From contig OU612066.1 of the NCBI GenBank assembly GCA_914767715.1, positions 35,626,283 through 35,690,282 on the forward strand: DNA of 64,000 bases. The letters run 5' to 3'. The stretch is from Membranipora membranacea. Its lineage: Eukaryota; Bryozoa; Gymnolaemata; Cheilostomatida; Membraniporidae. Positions within the stretch are counted from its first letter, which is position 1. Every line of letters begins with the position of its first letter. Under the pieces are notes generated by a model. It saw only the letters and a program-made list of their open reading frames with translations. It was not told the DNA's origin and searched no databases. The position numbers and the translations under genes are program-made. This document shows positions 11,860 through 24,140 of the stretch, one piece after another.

Positions 11860-13867
11860 ATCACGCCGACTACAACCTTCAGAGCGAACGCACACCATTC
11901 AAAAGTGAGTAAGTCTGATTCTTGTTAACTATCTCTGTTGCTTTCTACAATTTCAGTCTTTTTTTTCCTCTGAACATATACTTTACATGGTAGTAGTATA
12001 AGTTTTTTATAGACACAAGCTTTCTAAACAGATCAAATAGGGTATATTATCACCACAGCCTGTCTAAAGAGTGGATATAACTACAATATACTGATGATAT
12101 TGATCTAAATTGAAATTCTAATATCTATTTTTCAGAAGAGCTACTACACTATATACAAACATGAAGGTACTTGCAGCTCTTCTTGCCCTCTCCGTTACTC
12201 TGAGCTCAGCTTCCTTCGGCCATGGTGGTGGTGGATTCTTGGCGGAGGCCTTGGTGGTGGCCTAGGAGGCGGACTAGGAGGCGGACTAGGAGGCGGTCTA
12301 GGAGGCGGACTCTTAGGTGGAGGACTAGGAGGCGGACTAGGAGGCGGGCTAGGAGGCAGACTAGGAGGCGGACAAGGAGGCGGTCTAGGAGGCGGTCTAG
12401 GAGGTGGGCTAGGAGGCGGACTCTAAGGTGGAGGACTAGGAGGCGGACTCTTATGTGGAGGACTAGGCGGCGGTCTAGAAGGCGGTCTAGAAGGCGGTCT
12501 AGGAGGCGGACTAGGAGGTGGGCTAGGAGGCGGACTCTAAGGTGAAGGACTAGGAGGCGGACTCTTAGGTGGAGGACTAGGAGGCGGACTAGGAGGCGGA
12601 CTAGGAGGCGGACTAGGAGGCGGACTCTTAGGTGGAGGACTAGGAGGCGGACTAGGAGGCAGACTCTCAGGTGGAGGACTAGGAGGCGGACTAGGAGGCG
12701 GACTCTCAGGTAGAGGACTAGGAGGCGGACTAGGAGGCTGACTATTAGGTGGAGGACTAGGAGGCGGGCTAGGAGGCGGACTGGGAAGCGGACTAAGAGG
12801 CGGACTAAGAGGCGGATTAGGAGGTGGTAAATTAATCTATTTAAAAGTCAGTCAGATAATAGTTCAATCTAAGCACAAAAAAAATATGCACACCGGACGA
12901 AGGAGAAAAGTTGTAAAACAATGACAATGACAATATAAACAAAACAGCTGAGGGAGAATAATGAGTATCATGATGATGAGTAGATAGCCCTATGATTGAC
13001 CTCAAAGTATCGCGTAAGTGATCAGTGACAAGTGACGGGGAGGGGGGATGCATAAAACTGAACCTAAATCTGAACAGCTGAGCCAGGCAAAAGTTTTATA
13101 GTAAATGGAGGTAATATTTTCTTCAATTTTGCCTCGAAATGGGGGAGATATTATCTTCTCTTCAGGTTTCATTTAAACTGACCAAATCCTTCAACTTTAA
13201 AATACCCAATCTTCAATATTCAGTAAAATACGCGGGAGCCCCAGTGATCAGTAACGGTGGCCGTATTTTTCCTGTTTCTTCGTTCTGCTGCCTTTGATAT
13301 CCACGATGTTTTAGAAAATTTCCCTCTTTTTGCAAAATATACCTGTTTTATAGTATCAGTAAAGTATACGACAGAATGTTGTACAAAATAGCAAATAATG
13401 CGATTCACAATATGATACATTTTGCACAGAATGCACATTCTTTGTTCAGAACGCTGTGATTTTTCAATGTAAGCTCAGAGTGAAGTAAATGTCTTCTTTT
13501 TTTTTAACGATATAAACCTGTTCTTACAATCTATCGCTTCATCTACAAACATGTTTTGCAGGCTTTGGAAACGGAAGATTAGGAGGATATGGTGAGTGTA
13601 ACCAAAGCCAAGTCTGCGCTCAGTATATCTGATGCTGGTTGTTTTATCTCCAAATCATATTGCAGTCGTTGGACTTGTATTCCAACATAGGATACGGTAG
13701 TAGCTTTGCATGCATGGCAAAACAATATATATATTTTAGCAAACATGATATAGTTTAGGACACCTTCAAACTTATATCTCAATATTGAAACAGCCGATCA
13801 ACATATATAAATCAATCAATGTCTTTTTGTTGTAGGCTTGTACGGAAAACAAGCTCACGGCTTCTAA
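11860..13867 (+). pseudogene. Broken gene for a secreted Gly-Leu repeat protein (shell-matrix or silk-like composition)
   Basis: Four exons: a non-coding exon about 11860-11904, then 12136-12826, 13562-13591 and 13836-13867. All coding introns are phase 1. The ATG at 12161 opens a clear signal peptide (MKVLAALLALSVTLSSA) followed by FGHGGGGF. From 12241 to the exon end a 12-bp unit encodes GLGG-type repeats, occasionally with E, R or Q. The small last exons encode GFGNGRLGGYG and LYGKQAHGF, then TAA. One base is missing at about 12240, so the start codon is out of frame with the repeat. The repeat frame itself stays open in register for 195 codons except for three stops (TAA 12424, TAA 12538, TGA 12739). 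Promoter and splice sites look intact. Composition resembles shematrin-like shell-matrix or other glycine-rich secreted proteins, but function is not proven. Assembly error in the repeat is a real alternative to true inactivation. Confidence 0.75.
12245..12826. repeat. 12-bp coding minisatellite (GLGG codons)
   Basis: Tandem units near GGACTAGGAGGC, with periodic variants such as CTCTTAGGTGGA that make a longer-period pattern of about 36-60 bp. Nearly every unit keeps a multiple of 3 bp, as expected of a repeat that evolved under coding constraint. Confidence 0.85.
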
Positions 13868-14982
13868 TAGAATCTCTCTAGTATTACAACACACAACACA
13901 CACAATCTATGACTCCTCTACGAATCAACATTGCTAATTACCCGCCAAATATACAAGTCAAAATTACATTAAGTTTTGTTTCCATTTTTTGTTAGAACTT
14001 ATGATCTTCACCTTGTTTTTCTGTCTGCCACATGCCTAGATAGTTTTTCTTGTTTTCCGTTTGAATTTAAATATATCCATTGTCTCATATTATTTTCTGT
14101 GTTGTTAGCCTCATTGATTAGTAACGATCACTTAATTTGACTCTAAAATAATGAAGGGCCAATTATCATTCCCCTCATTTCAAGTTTGAGTCCTAAGGGT
14201 ATTGTCAATACTAGGCCTCCAGAGCCATAATTTTAACGACTGCCGTAATCATTTCCAAGAATGTTTTCATCAAAAGAATCTGCCACTTTGGACAAAGTTT
14301 TTGATGATAACCGCTCAAACACGCCAGCTGGCTGTAGTTTGAACAGCTCAGCCCGAACTGAACCTTCGAGCTCAGCTCAAACAGGGAGGTATTCCCATGG
14401 TTCAAATCCCCTCAGAATTAGTTCTGTGCACCTGCAATCTGAAACTGCAACTTAATGGAGCTCTTGGTGTAACCAATATTAACTTCTGTCTGACAACATC
14501 ACACAATCTAATCGAATATTAAAATTACCAAAAGACATGCGATCTCATTTACCAGCTTAAACAGCTGAATGAATCTTTCACTGCCCCACACGCAGACTAA
14601 GATTGTATATTGTTGCACAAATGATTGGTTTGCTTTCTAAAAAAAAACGATGAGGTAAAAAGGCTCTCAGCATCGCAGAAGTGATTATTAAGGTATTTAG
14701 ATGTTATTTTTAGAGCTTGAACTGTAAAGCTCACCGAAAGAAAATATTGAGCTCCAAAGTGTACAGTCTAGAAATACAATATAGATTATCACATAGCTAG
14801 AAGGTACATAGACTTGACTATAGCAAGGAGTCCTTGACTACAGGCACATATGATTTACATAGATCAAGTTTGATTCAATCCAATTCGGTTGCTAGGATTA
14901 TACTTGTGAGCTGGCAGCGGCCCGAAATTCTAAATTCAGGCAGATTGACGCATGCTTGATCTAGGATGCTTGGGCAAACTAT
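13868..14982. other. 3' flank of the Gly-Leu gene, no other gene seen
   Basis: AT-rich DNA. A B-box-like GGTTCAAATCC at 14399-14409 may mark an old tRNA-derived SINE, but no convincing A box or repeat boundary is visible. Confidence 0.4.
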
Positions 14983-15240
14983 AAGGCTAGAGACGGCGGT
15001 AAACAGGCTTCAGCCGGCGTACACAGGCTAGAGCCGGTGGTACACAGGCTAGAGCCGGCGGTACACAGGCTAGAGCCGGCGATACACAGGCTAGAGCTGG
15101 TGTCACACAGGCTAGAGCCGGTGATATACAGGCTAGAGCTGGTAGTACACAGGCTAGAGCCGGCGATACACAGGCTAGAGCCGGCGGTACACAGGCTTCA
15201 GCCGGCGACACAGGCTAGAGCTGACGGTACACAGGCTTGT
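14983..15240. repeat. 21-bp minisatellite, about 12 copies
   Basis: Head-to-tail units close to ACACAGGCTAGAGCCGGCGGT run across this block. Because the unit is 7 codons long and lacks stops, short reading frames are open on both strands. They have no start context or similarity and are treated as chance. It lies about 500 bp past the stop of the minus-strand receptor gene. Confidence 0.9.
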
Positions 15241-15757
15241 CTTTAGCTGTTGTCATTAGTTGAGCTCTCAGAGGAATTTTATTTGTGTTGGTCAAAATTT
15301 TAATATCACTAGAGAACCTGAGATGATCATCTCGTAGTACGAGTGTCCGCCTTGCTGTGCTGTCTACTGCCCAGTAATTGTAGATTGAAAGAAAATGTAT
15401 CATCCAAATCATGTCAGCTTTATATATATTTTCATTTATATTGTAATCTGAACACATGGAACTACATTTATCAAAGACGTCAGCCAAAATAATTTATATA
15501 TTTTCTAAACCTATATCAAAAAGTAAAAAAATTTGACCTCATTCATAGACGTTGATGGAAATTTTTATCTATACGAAAATAATGGAATAATAAAGAAATT
15601 GATGAAAAAGAGAAGCAAACCGATCGGACACTAAAATTTTACCAATGGAAATCTCTGCATTCATGCACAGCTCACAGTTTTAATATTTGCAATCTTCCTA
15701 ATAAAATATTCTAAGCTATAAACAATAATAAAGAAAATAACTCTGAGAACGGATGAG
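15241..15757. other. 3' flank of the receptor gene
   Basis: AT-rich DNA. On the minus strand an AATAAA (plus-strand 15278-15283), about 475 nt past the receptor stop, is a candidate polyadenylation signal. Confidence 0.4.
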
Positions 15758-18700
15758 TTAAACAGAAGAGACAGCAGATTTATCGCTGCTTCCCTGATTT
15801 TGTGTTAGGGTAACTACGACCTGTTTGGATCTTTTTCTCTGAACCGAACTCTGGACTTTTTTAATACACAGATCCAGCTGGATCAACTGGGACAAAACCA
15901 CAAATGTACCTTGTAAAGAAATGAGTACTCCCAAAATCTGCCATAAAACCTTTGCGTGAACTCCCACTATCCACGTGAAATACAACAGGAACCAATGGAG
16001 TCCAAATATCACCTGAAGCTTAACTATCGTGATGATTTTACGTTTGGTGCGGAGCTTGTCGGATGTTGTTATTTTGCTGTCAGATTGTAGGACTTTAATG
16101 ATTGCAACAATACAGAGTATTAAGTTTATCAAGACCAGGAGAAATATAGGACCAGTGAAAAGCAACAGTCTAACCCAACCATGCTCAATGAAGCAGACAT
16201 ATGATGAGAATATTGGATGGAGCCCGTCAACTTCTGCCATATTCAGAACGTATGCGAGAATGACGAGGACTAGCGGTGCTAACCATGCGTACAAGGCGTA
16301 GTAGATGTAAGACGTCACGCTTTGGTCAATGACTAATTTAACTCTAGTTATACCTCGGGTCCAAACAGCCAAAGCGTTAGTCCATGTGTGTGTACATAGC
16401 ATAAAGTACTGGTTGAGTGATGCTATTATCATACATGAAACTTCACCAGGGGATGCCTGACCAACAAGACAGTAAGATATCAGAGCTGCCAACAAGGTCA
16501 TCAAACTGCTTACTATAAAATAGCTTGTCAATGTCTTCTTTCCTTTTATAACGTAGTACAAGAGGTAGGTGAGGACAACTACCATAGACAATGCAGATAA
16601 TATGTAGTCTATGATGCTTATCTGAAAACCTGGGTAGGTAAATTTAATACAAACCCATATAGCATCACCCTGTAGGTAGAAATCCTGATAACCTGAGCCA
16701 TTCAAGTGAGATGTTTGTTTAAGTTGGTGAGTTGAGCATGAAGCAAATGCTTCTGAGCTGTTGATGATCTGAGTAAACCTTGAACAATAGCCTTTTCTAC
16801 TGTCACTGAACGTCGCAAACAGAACATCGTATGTACCCAGAGTAATAAGTTCTTTTAAATCGAATATATACCCTGTCGGCTTATAAGTTATTTCTATTGC
16901 ATTTTGAATTAGTGTTGTTGGTATTGGTATTGTTCCACCAATAGAACCTGTATCACCTTTTGCCCAAGACCAACCTAATAATAAGCAGTTCCCTGTCAAG
17001 TGTGAAATATTTTTGCATCTAGCAAAAGATTCATTTGCTGCAGCGCAGTATATATTTGGAAACATCTGGATCTTATTGAAACCTGGCGAGAATACTGGTT
17101 GACAGAGTTTAGGCTGGAAAGTTGACAATGGTAATGCCTCTGGTTGGGTCGAGTTTTCTTGTGACAGAAATGCTTCTCCCTCATAATTACATGATTGAAG
17201 CAAGCATCTCTCATTCAGGTCTTCAAATCCAGAAATTAAATCAAATGTGAAGTCCGAACCACATTCTGCAGTAGCATATGTTGAGATAATTTCACATTGG
17301 GAAGAGTCAGTATCATCTGACCTGCTACAGCTGAAATTGATATGTGGCACTGAAGAGCAAGTGTCCTCAGCAATGTCATACTGAGTGGTACAATCACACT
17401 GTCTTAGTTGTGCTGTCACATTTGTGCACATATCTCGACCTGTAAGCGGGTTAGGGTATACTATATAAGAATCGGAGTCTCTCACACATAGGCGTTTGTT
17501 GTAGTCTATTTTATATATGAACATGAAGCTTTGCCTTCCCCCATAGTAGGCTTCGTATAACTCTTCAGATTTTTCCTGATTGTCACTGAAAAACATCATG
17601 GTTTTCTTTACATGACAGCCTAACCAGGCAGCACCGTGACAAGCCGAGCAGTAACTGTTCCTGTACCTTCTCAGAGGTTTGTATGATTTATATTTGAACT
17701 CTATACTCTTATTACTCAACTGATTGTGCAGTCCATACGTCCCACGTTTCCATAGATCTCCAAGTCTCCATGCATCCCACGTTGAATACAAAAGATCACC
17801 TAGAGATGAACCCTCATAGACAAATGATGCTGGTGCACTATTACAGCGTTTACTTATCTGCCAATCCTTTACAGAGTCAGGGCAAGACGCGACATACTCT
17901 TCAGCGTCCATCCTACAGGTCCTGAAGTCAGCTACGGTTATTGGAGGTATGTATGACCTCACCTCACAGCCACTGTAAACATTAATATAATATGTATATC
18001 GTAGAGAACTTGTATTGTATATGTATATGTATATCTAACATACCACCAGTACCAACATACCTTTGCAAATGCCAATAATATATGCATATTCAAATATTCA
18101 ATAACATACATTACATATTCATACATATGTATGTACAAATCAGTTAGGCATGGAACGGGAACCAAAAATATGAATCGGTTTTTGGGTATTGCTTATCAAT
18201 CAAGACCGGGTCGATCAACTAACCATCCGCCCTGGGGGTGGAACAGGTATGGTGTACTCTGGTAAAACTATTTTATAGCAAACAAAAAAATACAGACAGC
18301 TGTTCAAGCAAAGTGTAATACTCAAGTCAAGTTCAAGTCATCACTACGTAATCAAAGCATCAGTCTTTAGAAAAGAATTAATATAGAAAATATTTGTCCA
18401 AGATTAGACAATGCCAAATCCAACAGGTTTTTTATATGACAAGAGTCATTTCCCTTACTCTACAAGTGGAATTAAAAAGAATGCATGTTTGGCGTTTCTT
18501 CTGCCATATAAATTCCAACCCTGTTCCAGCCCTACAATATATCTCATCTGTTTTTCTTATGTCTTGTCATTAGAAAATAAACTGACAAGTCCAATCCAAG
18601 AATATTCGAAAGATTGGAATTTAATGATCAATCCAAGCAAGTTCAAAGTACATTGTACAACATAATTTTTACTTAACACATAGCACATTTTTTAATTATG

Positions 18701-21700
18701 TGACTGTATCCACAAGTCATAAACTGGCCCGGGCATCGCTGACATGCATGATTGATTTACTCTGTTTTTTGTTGTTTCAATTATGACTATTATTATTTCT
18801 CCTATGGAAAACAGTCTTCAAAACAACTACGGCAGTCAATAAAGTGTATTATAAGAAAGTTATGAAGTCAACTAGTAGAATAAGTTCTTTTTGGTTTTAT
18901 GACGTAAGATTAAATTCCTTATCATTCCTTCTCATTCTTATTCCAACCTCACTTGAAATAAAGAAAAGTAAGGGTTCATCAGCGTTCATCTTCAAACAGG
19001 TTAAATTGTTACCTCTTATTCTTCAAGTATTGAACCGAGGGGTTAGCAGCAAAGGACCCAATGTATTCTTGAGAGGGACTATAATGTGGTAGCTGACATT
19101 TGTCATTAGCCACTTCAACACAGCCAATCTCTACAGTCCAGTACTCAATGACCTTCACTCCGTGGCATTCTGCACAGTAAACATTTCTGTACCTGCAAAT
19201 AAAAGAGAAATTTTGAGGATGAGGATTACATACAGTGAAATGAAAGTATCCTGCAAAATAGAAGCATGAGATAGAATATTTTTCTGCCTTGAAATCTGAG
19301 AGAGCAATCAATACTCAGAGACTATGCTTAAAGAAAATAAGTAATGGCATGGTCCAATGTTTTGTAAATTAGGTAATTATGGAGTGGTTGAAAATGCAGA
19401 ACTGATCCACATAGAAGGTTATTGTGTTAGGGCACTATTTAAAGTGGGTTGAGCCTTTCAAATCTGCTGATCATATCAAGACACATTCAGACCATATCAC
19501 AGAGTAAGGATATACAGAGGGGACACTTCAATGATTGTTATCGTGCCAGCGGTTTTTCAATCCAGTCGGGAAAAGCATCAATCTCGATATCTGCCAACTT
19601 TGATAATTATATAAGTTACAATGGATATATGCTGTGCAGACATACCTACCTATGATGGGCCATAATTCATTCTGTATTTAACCTAAAGACTGATTTCCAA
19701 CTTTATCGAAATGTCCAACCTTCTAGCTATGCACAATGATATTGTCATTTTTTTATTGGATACATGGCTATGACTTATCCAGGTTTTAAAAATGAGTTTT
19801 ATCATATTATAGATTTACGTGTGACAATTGATAGACATCTGGTCATCAAAATTAGGAAATGTCCGTGTACCAGGGCCGGGGCCATTAATAACTGCACATT
19901 TTCATTCGCATTCATTCGCGTTTGCAAATTTCAAATGGATTGGAAATGCGCGTTTGGGTTTGCTATTAAATGCAATGCGACTGGAAATGGCAGATTACTT
20001 GGCTCATAAATTCAAGTGCGAATTGAAATGGCTAAATTCTTGGCTCATGAATGCAAATGCGAATGGAAATGGCAAAACTCTTGGCTCATAAATGCAACTG
20101 CTCAAGAATGAAGGACAATCAGATAGTCTCTAGTCCTATAGACTCCTAGTTGTAATTATTAATTTGATATGCAGCTGTACCATAGAATGAATGAAAAATG
20201 CAAATGCAAGCACCGACCCTTATAATAAATGCAAATGCGCCACATTGATACATGTAAATGCAAATGCGAATGAAATGTGCAAATTTGGATGGATGCAAAT
20301 GCAAATGCGAACGGAAATAGCAAATACTTAGATTTGCAACTGCAAATGGGAATGGAAATGGCAAAAATCTAGATTTATAAAATACAAATGTGAATTAAAT
20401 GCTATGAAGTCTGCTTGTTACAAATGCACAACAAATGCGAATGCTGATTTTATGCCAGTTGTAACTGCAAATGCGAGCACAAATGCGACTTGCGTGCCTG
20501 CCGTGTACTGACTCATGTCACACATAAATATATATGATAAAACTCATTTTAAAATCCTGGATGACTCATAGCCTATAAATGCTAGCAAAAATGACAATAG
20601 TATTGTGCATAGCTTGAAGGTTGGACATTTCCAAAAAAGCTGGAAATCTGTCTTTAGGTTAAATAAAGAATTAATTATGGCCCTTCATAGGTAGGTATGT
20701 CTGCATGGCATATTTCCATTGTAACTCATATAATTATCAAAGTTGGCAGATATCGAGATAGATGCTTTTCCCCCACTGGACCAAAAGCCGCAGGCACTAT
20801 GACGATCATTGAAGTGTCCCCTCTGTATATCCATCCTTACTCTGTGATCATATCGTGCAGACAACATTTTAAGCGGTTGGGAGCCTTGGGTTTAATTCAA
20901 TAACAATTTGAGCGGATCAAAGATGTGTTTATACATGCCACGACATCAAGCAATGCAAATTTTTGTGGTAATTCAATCCATCACCCAACATCTTAACGAT
21001 AGAAAATAATGTAAGTCAACCAACGGGTACAAACAGATGTAAATGCCATTATCAAAGACTAGATACCAAAAACAATATACCTCAAACCTGATTTAACATC
21101 TGACACAGGCGTATTCAGCAGAGAGAGTTTGTCAGTAGAACTTGATTCACATCTCATTTGTATTGACTTGTTTGTGTAGCCTTGCGGACATTTATCTACT
21201 TCCATAACACCATAGAAGAACCCGCTCCTAAATACACCATTACCATCTAAAGGGTTCTTCTGTCTATTGCTGACACATGAGAAAGTCCCTGGGGTGAGCA
21301 AAGGCTCAGAGCCACTAGGCCTGAAAGGGGAGTCTGCACAACAGTCATTGAAATAAACACAGAACTTATCACAGTAACAGTTCAGAGCGTCCTCTCTAAT
21401 CAATCCAAGATCGACAGCTCTACATCTGCTAGTGTATGCGCATAGCGGTTCTGAATGCCACGGCAGGTCTGCATGATAGACAGAACTTGTTGTTGTGAAA
21501 TCATTATTACTGATGCAGTCCAAGGTTTCCAAATCTAGAAGCTTTCCTTTCTTACAGCCAATTGGGCCACAGCCGTCCCCCTCATGTTTGATAAACAAGT
21601 CACAGACCTTAGGGTGTGGACTGTAACAGTTTAGAGAAGACAAATCCCACACTGGTGGATCCTTTGTTGAGATGTTGCCCTTGTCTCGTGTGTAAATGTA

Positions 21701-24140
21701 GTAAGAGTTTGGACAGAAATCATACGCAGGGTTAGCAAACATGTAGCAAATTTTATCCATAGTGCTATTAAAGTTGTTGCTCTCTGAAGACTTCGATGAG
21801 AGAAGCTGGTGTCCTTTGCTTATTTTTGGTCTCGCTATAAACAATATTTCACTTTCTTCTTTTGTAGCATTTTCCTGGTGGTAAAGCTTCAAGTTTTTCC
21901 AAACAAACTGGATGCCATTGTAAGGTGGCCGAGGCAGGTAATCAGCCTTTTCAGAAAGAGACAGTTCTGCATTATGGCACATGGCACAAAAATGATTTCT
22001 GTATATAGTCCCCGTTATGTTTATATAATTAGCTGGACCTCTCACGCACAGAGTTATCAGCTCTTGATCTGCTGTCTTGGGACAGGATCGAACGGCATCC
22101 CAGCATTGGTCAGGGGATACAGGTGATATATACTGCACATCACAAGACCTGCAATTACACCGCAAAATAAATAGAATAACATATACTTGTTACATACAAA
22201 TACACAACAACATTCATGTACTAACAGATACAACTCGAACAAGCACAAAACTGACCAACTCTTTGCAAAAGCTTCATCATTTTTAGGAAACGTGACAGAT
22301 GAAAATTCAATTTTTCTTAGTATGTCATGAAAAAGCCCGATACTGCGAATATTGGCAGTATTTATAACTCATCATTTGGATTCATCAATTCATGCATAAT
22401 TATACATAGATATACATAAGTATATTGCCTTATACTTGTATTGTACGCAAGGACATGGAAGATCACGTCACCTGGGACAACTGTCATAAAAGGTGACAGC
22501 TATTCATATGATGATGATGTTTCCTGGCAAGTAACTTCTCTTATAATCTATCTGATGAGATAATGAAAATAGAGCATGAATATCTTACCGATGCACACTG
22601 CACAGGTCATTTGGTGCTAAACAACATGATTCCTTCTCACATAATATTAACTTTCACTTACGAATTTAAAAGATTCATCAGTTTGGAGTGTGTCGGTTTC
22701 TGCTCAACGTAATTCTGTATTTTGCTCTTCTGGCAGCTAACTGTCGCTGGCAACCATTCCACGATTTGATATGTCTCATTGTAGATGCTCCAACGGTAGT
22801 CATCTAAAGATGCATTGTACTTCCATCCTTCCAAAACATCGGTGTACTCATACCACCAGCTGTCGGAGTCTCGTTTGTGGTCAAGATTACTTGATACACC
22901 ATTACAAAAGGCACAGTAAATGTTCTTATACAGAAGTCTATTAATCACTCCCCTCACCGGCCATCTACCAAGTGAGATATCTGATAAAGAAAAATGATCA
23001 AACATCAAACGATTTCATCTACTGACTTAGGTGTATCATATAGGCAGGTGATAGATGATAGATAAATTGTTGCAGAGTTGAATAATTCATGGTGATTAGT
23101 GAGATGCTTTCACTAAAAATTGATCCAATTCAGGAATGGAAACTTAATTGAAATATTATTCAATCAACCATGGTTAGTGTTCATGGCATACAATAAACAT
23201 ACACTTATATGTAATAATCTCAAATATATCTTAGATGTCAATAAGACAAGTGATTTTTGCTAGCTATCAATTTCCAGAAAAGTTCAACGAAAATATGCGA
23301 GTATGCTATTTCTTTTGGCTCGGCTGTAAGCCCAGCTGCCACTAGGACCAGCCGGTTTGTGGGTTCAAATCCCATCCAGTAACAAAAGTTGTGTCTACTT
23401 TGACTGATCACATAGTCCGTTAGGATCAGGACTCAAAATATTTGAGGTCTTGCTTATGTACAGCAACATCATAACATGCAGATGAAAGAACCCTCCTGTA
23501 TGGTATAGCTCCATACAGGAAAACGCTGTCCTTGTAGTAATACGCTTCACGCTGTCAATGGTTGAAAATCGGCACTATGACTTAGAAATCTAGTCGTCAC
23601 TATAAACTTCTTTCGATGCATGCACTTCGATGCAAGTCATTGTCAGATTTGACAGACAGCTACATTATTATTATATATTCCTTTATTTGTCTGTTGATCT
23701 GCACTATTCCATTAGAAGGATTATATCTTACCTGTCAGATGGTCTGTGCTCTCACAGAGTTGTCTTAGCTTTGAATCCTCAGTAGATTCAGGGCACCTGT
23801 CTATGATGTAATAACCACCGTGACAGCTGAATGTGCCAACTGGTAGCTGTTCTCTGACTCTAGGTGGAGACATAGCACAACAATCACTGTAGAACTGACA
23901 TCTAGGTGCAGCCAGAGCATTGTATTGAATGCACACTCCTGCTAAGAGCTCAACATAGTCTGTTTTAGATGAGTTTGATATCAAACCAAGATGCACTCCT
24001 TGCGGAACGTTGACAAATTCGATGAATCTATCCAAGTACTGCATCCCAGCACTCCTGCCCCAGCATTGTGAGTGTGATGTTTCACGCAGTAAAAATATCA
24101 TCAATACAAATTTGACAAAACTAGCCGAGCTCAACCTCAT
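15758..24140 (-). CDS. Somatomedin-B-containing, Methuselah/adhesion-like seven-helix receptor
   Basis: Five exons on the minus strand: 24140-23732, 22980-22662, 22148-21081, 19192-19013 and 17972-15758. Phases are 1, 2, 2 and 2, all agree, and together they give 1396 residues. Residues 1-25 form a signal peptide. Four Cys-rich modules follow, each with a Y(K/R)N..C..CH/NG signature: YKNIYCAFCNG (154), YRNHFCAMCHN (291), YRNVYCAECHG (600) and YRNSYCSACHG (762). Somatomedin-B-like motifs precede modules 1 (FYSDCCA, about 70-88) and 3 (CYCDKFCVYFNDCC, about 478-513). Modules 2 and 4 instead start with C(D/E)V and a Cys pair. Residues about 1110-1360 hold seven hydrophobic helices of the secretin-type fold (GLHWFLLYFTW in helix 6, LQGTFVV in helix 7), followed by a tail of about 40 residues. 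I see no GPS cleavage site. It is inferred to be a plasma-membrane receptor; ligand unknown. The seven-helix part lies wholly in the last exon. Confidence 0.85.
18000..19012. other. Intron 4 of the receptor gene
   Basis: Begins with a TATGTATATG-rich stretch at about 18000-18130. Otherwise AT-rich, with no exon-like block. Confidence 0.5.
19491..20852. mobile_element. Fold-back element with about 335-bp inverted arms
   Basis: Left arm 19491-19825 and right arm 20517-20852 are reverse complements of each other at an estimated 85-90% identity. Shared landmarks include CACAGAGTAAGGA, TATACAGAGGGGACACTTCA, GATATCTGCCAACTTTGATA and AGACATACCTACCTATGA. The 690-bp centre is rich in degenerate units of AAATGCGAATGGAAATGGC type, about 50 bp long near 19977-20095. 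No transposase frame is present. Arms this long with a repetitive centre fit a non-autonomous fold-back (Tourist/FB-like) DNA transposon. The exact ends and target duplication are unclear. It lies entirely within the 19193-21080 intron of the receptor gene. Confidence 0.82.
19977..20095. repeat. About 50-bp degenerate tandem units in the fold-back centre
   Basis: Three diverged copies of a unit containing GGAAATGGC, then CTTGGCTCATAAATGCAA. Further AAATGCAAATGCGAA fragments continue to about 20490, partly in the reverse orientation. Confidence 0.65.
23318..23385 (+). repeat. Possible tRNA-derived SINE head
   Basis: Within receptor intron 1. GGGTTCAAATCCC at 23361-23373 is a good polymerase III B-box/T-loop sequence. 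The A box upstream is poor and no cloverleaf can be drawn, so it is more likely a SINE relic than a tRNA gene. Confidence 0.35.

Noticed and set aside
12222-12545. Arg/Thr-rich open frame on the plus strand
   Set aside because: It is the wrong-frame reading of the GLGG repeat. The repeat frame is linked to a signal peptide and to correct splice phases.
14987-15246. Open frames on both strands over the 21-bp repeat
   Set aside because: The repeat length is a multiple of 3 and lacks stops, so openness is automatic. There is no similarity or gene context.
23318-23385. tRNA gene
   Set aside because: A good B box, but no foldable acceptor, D or anticodon arms.
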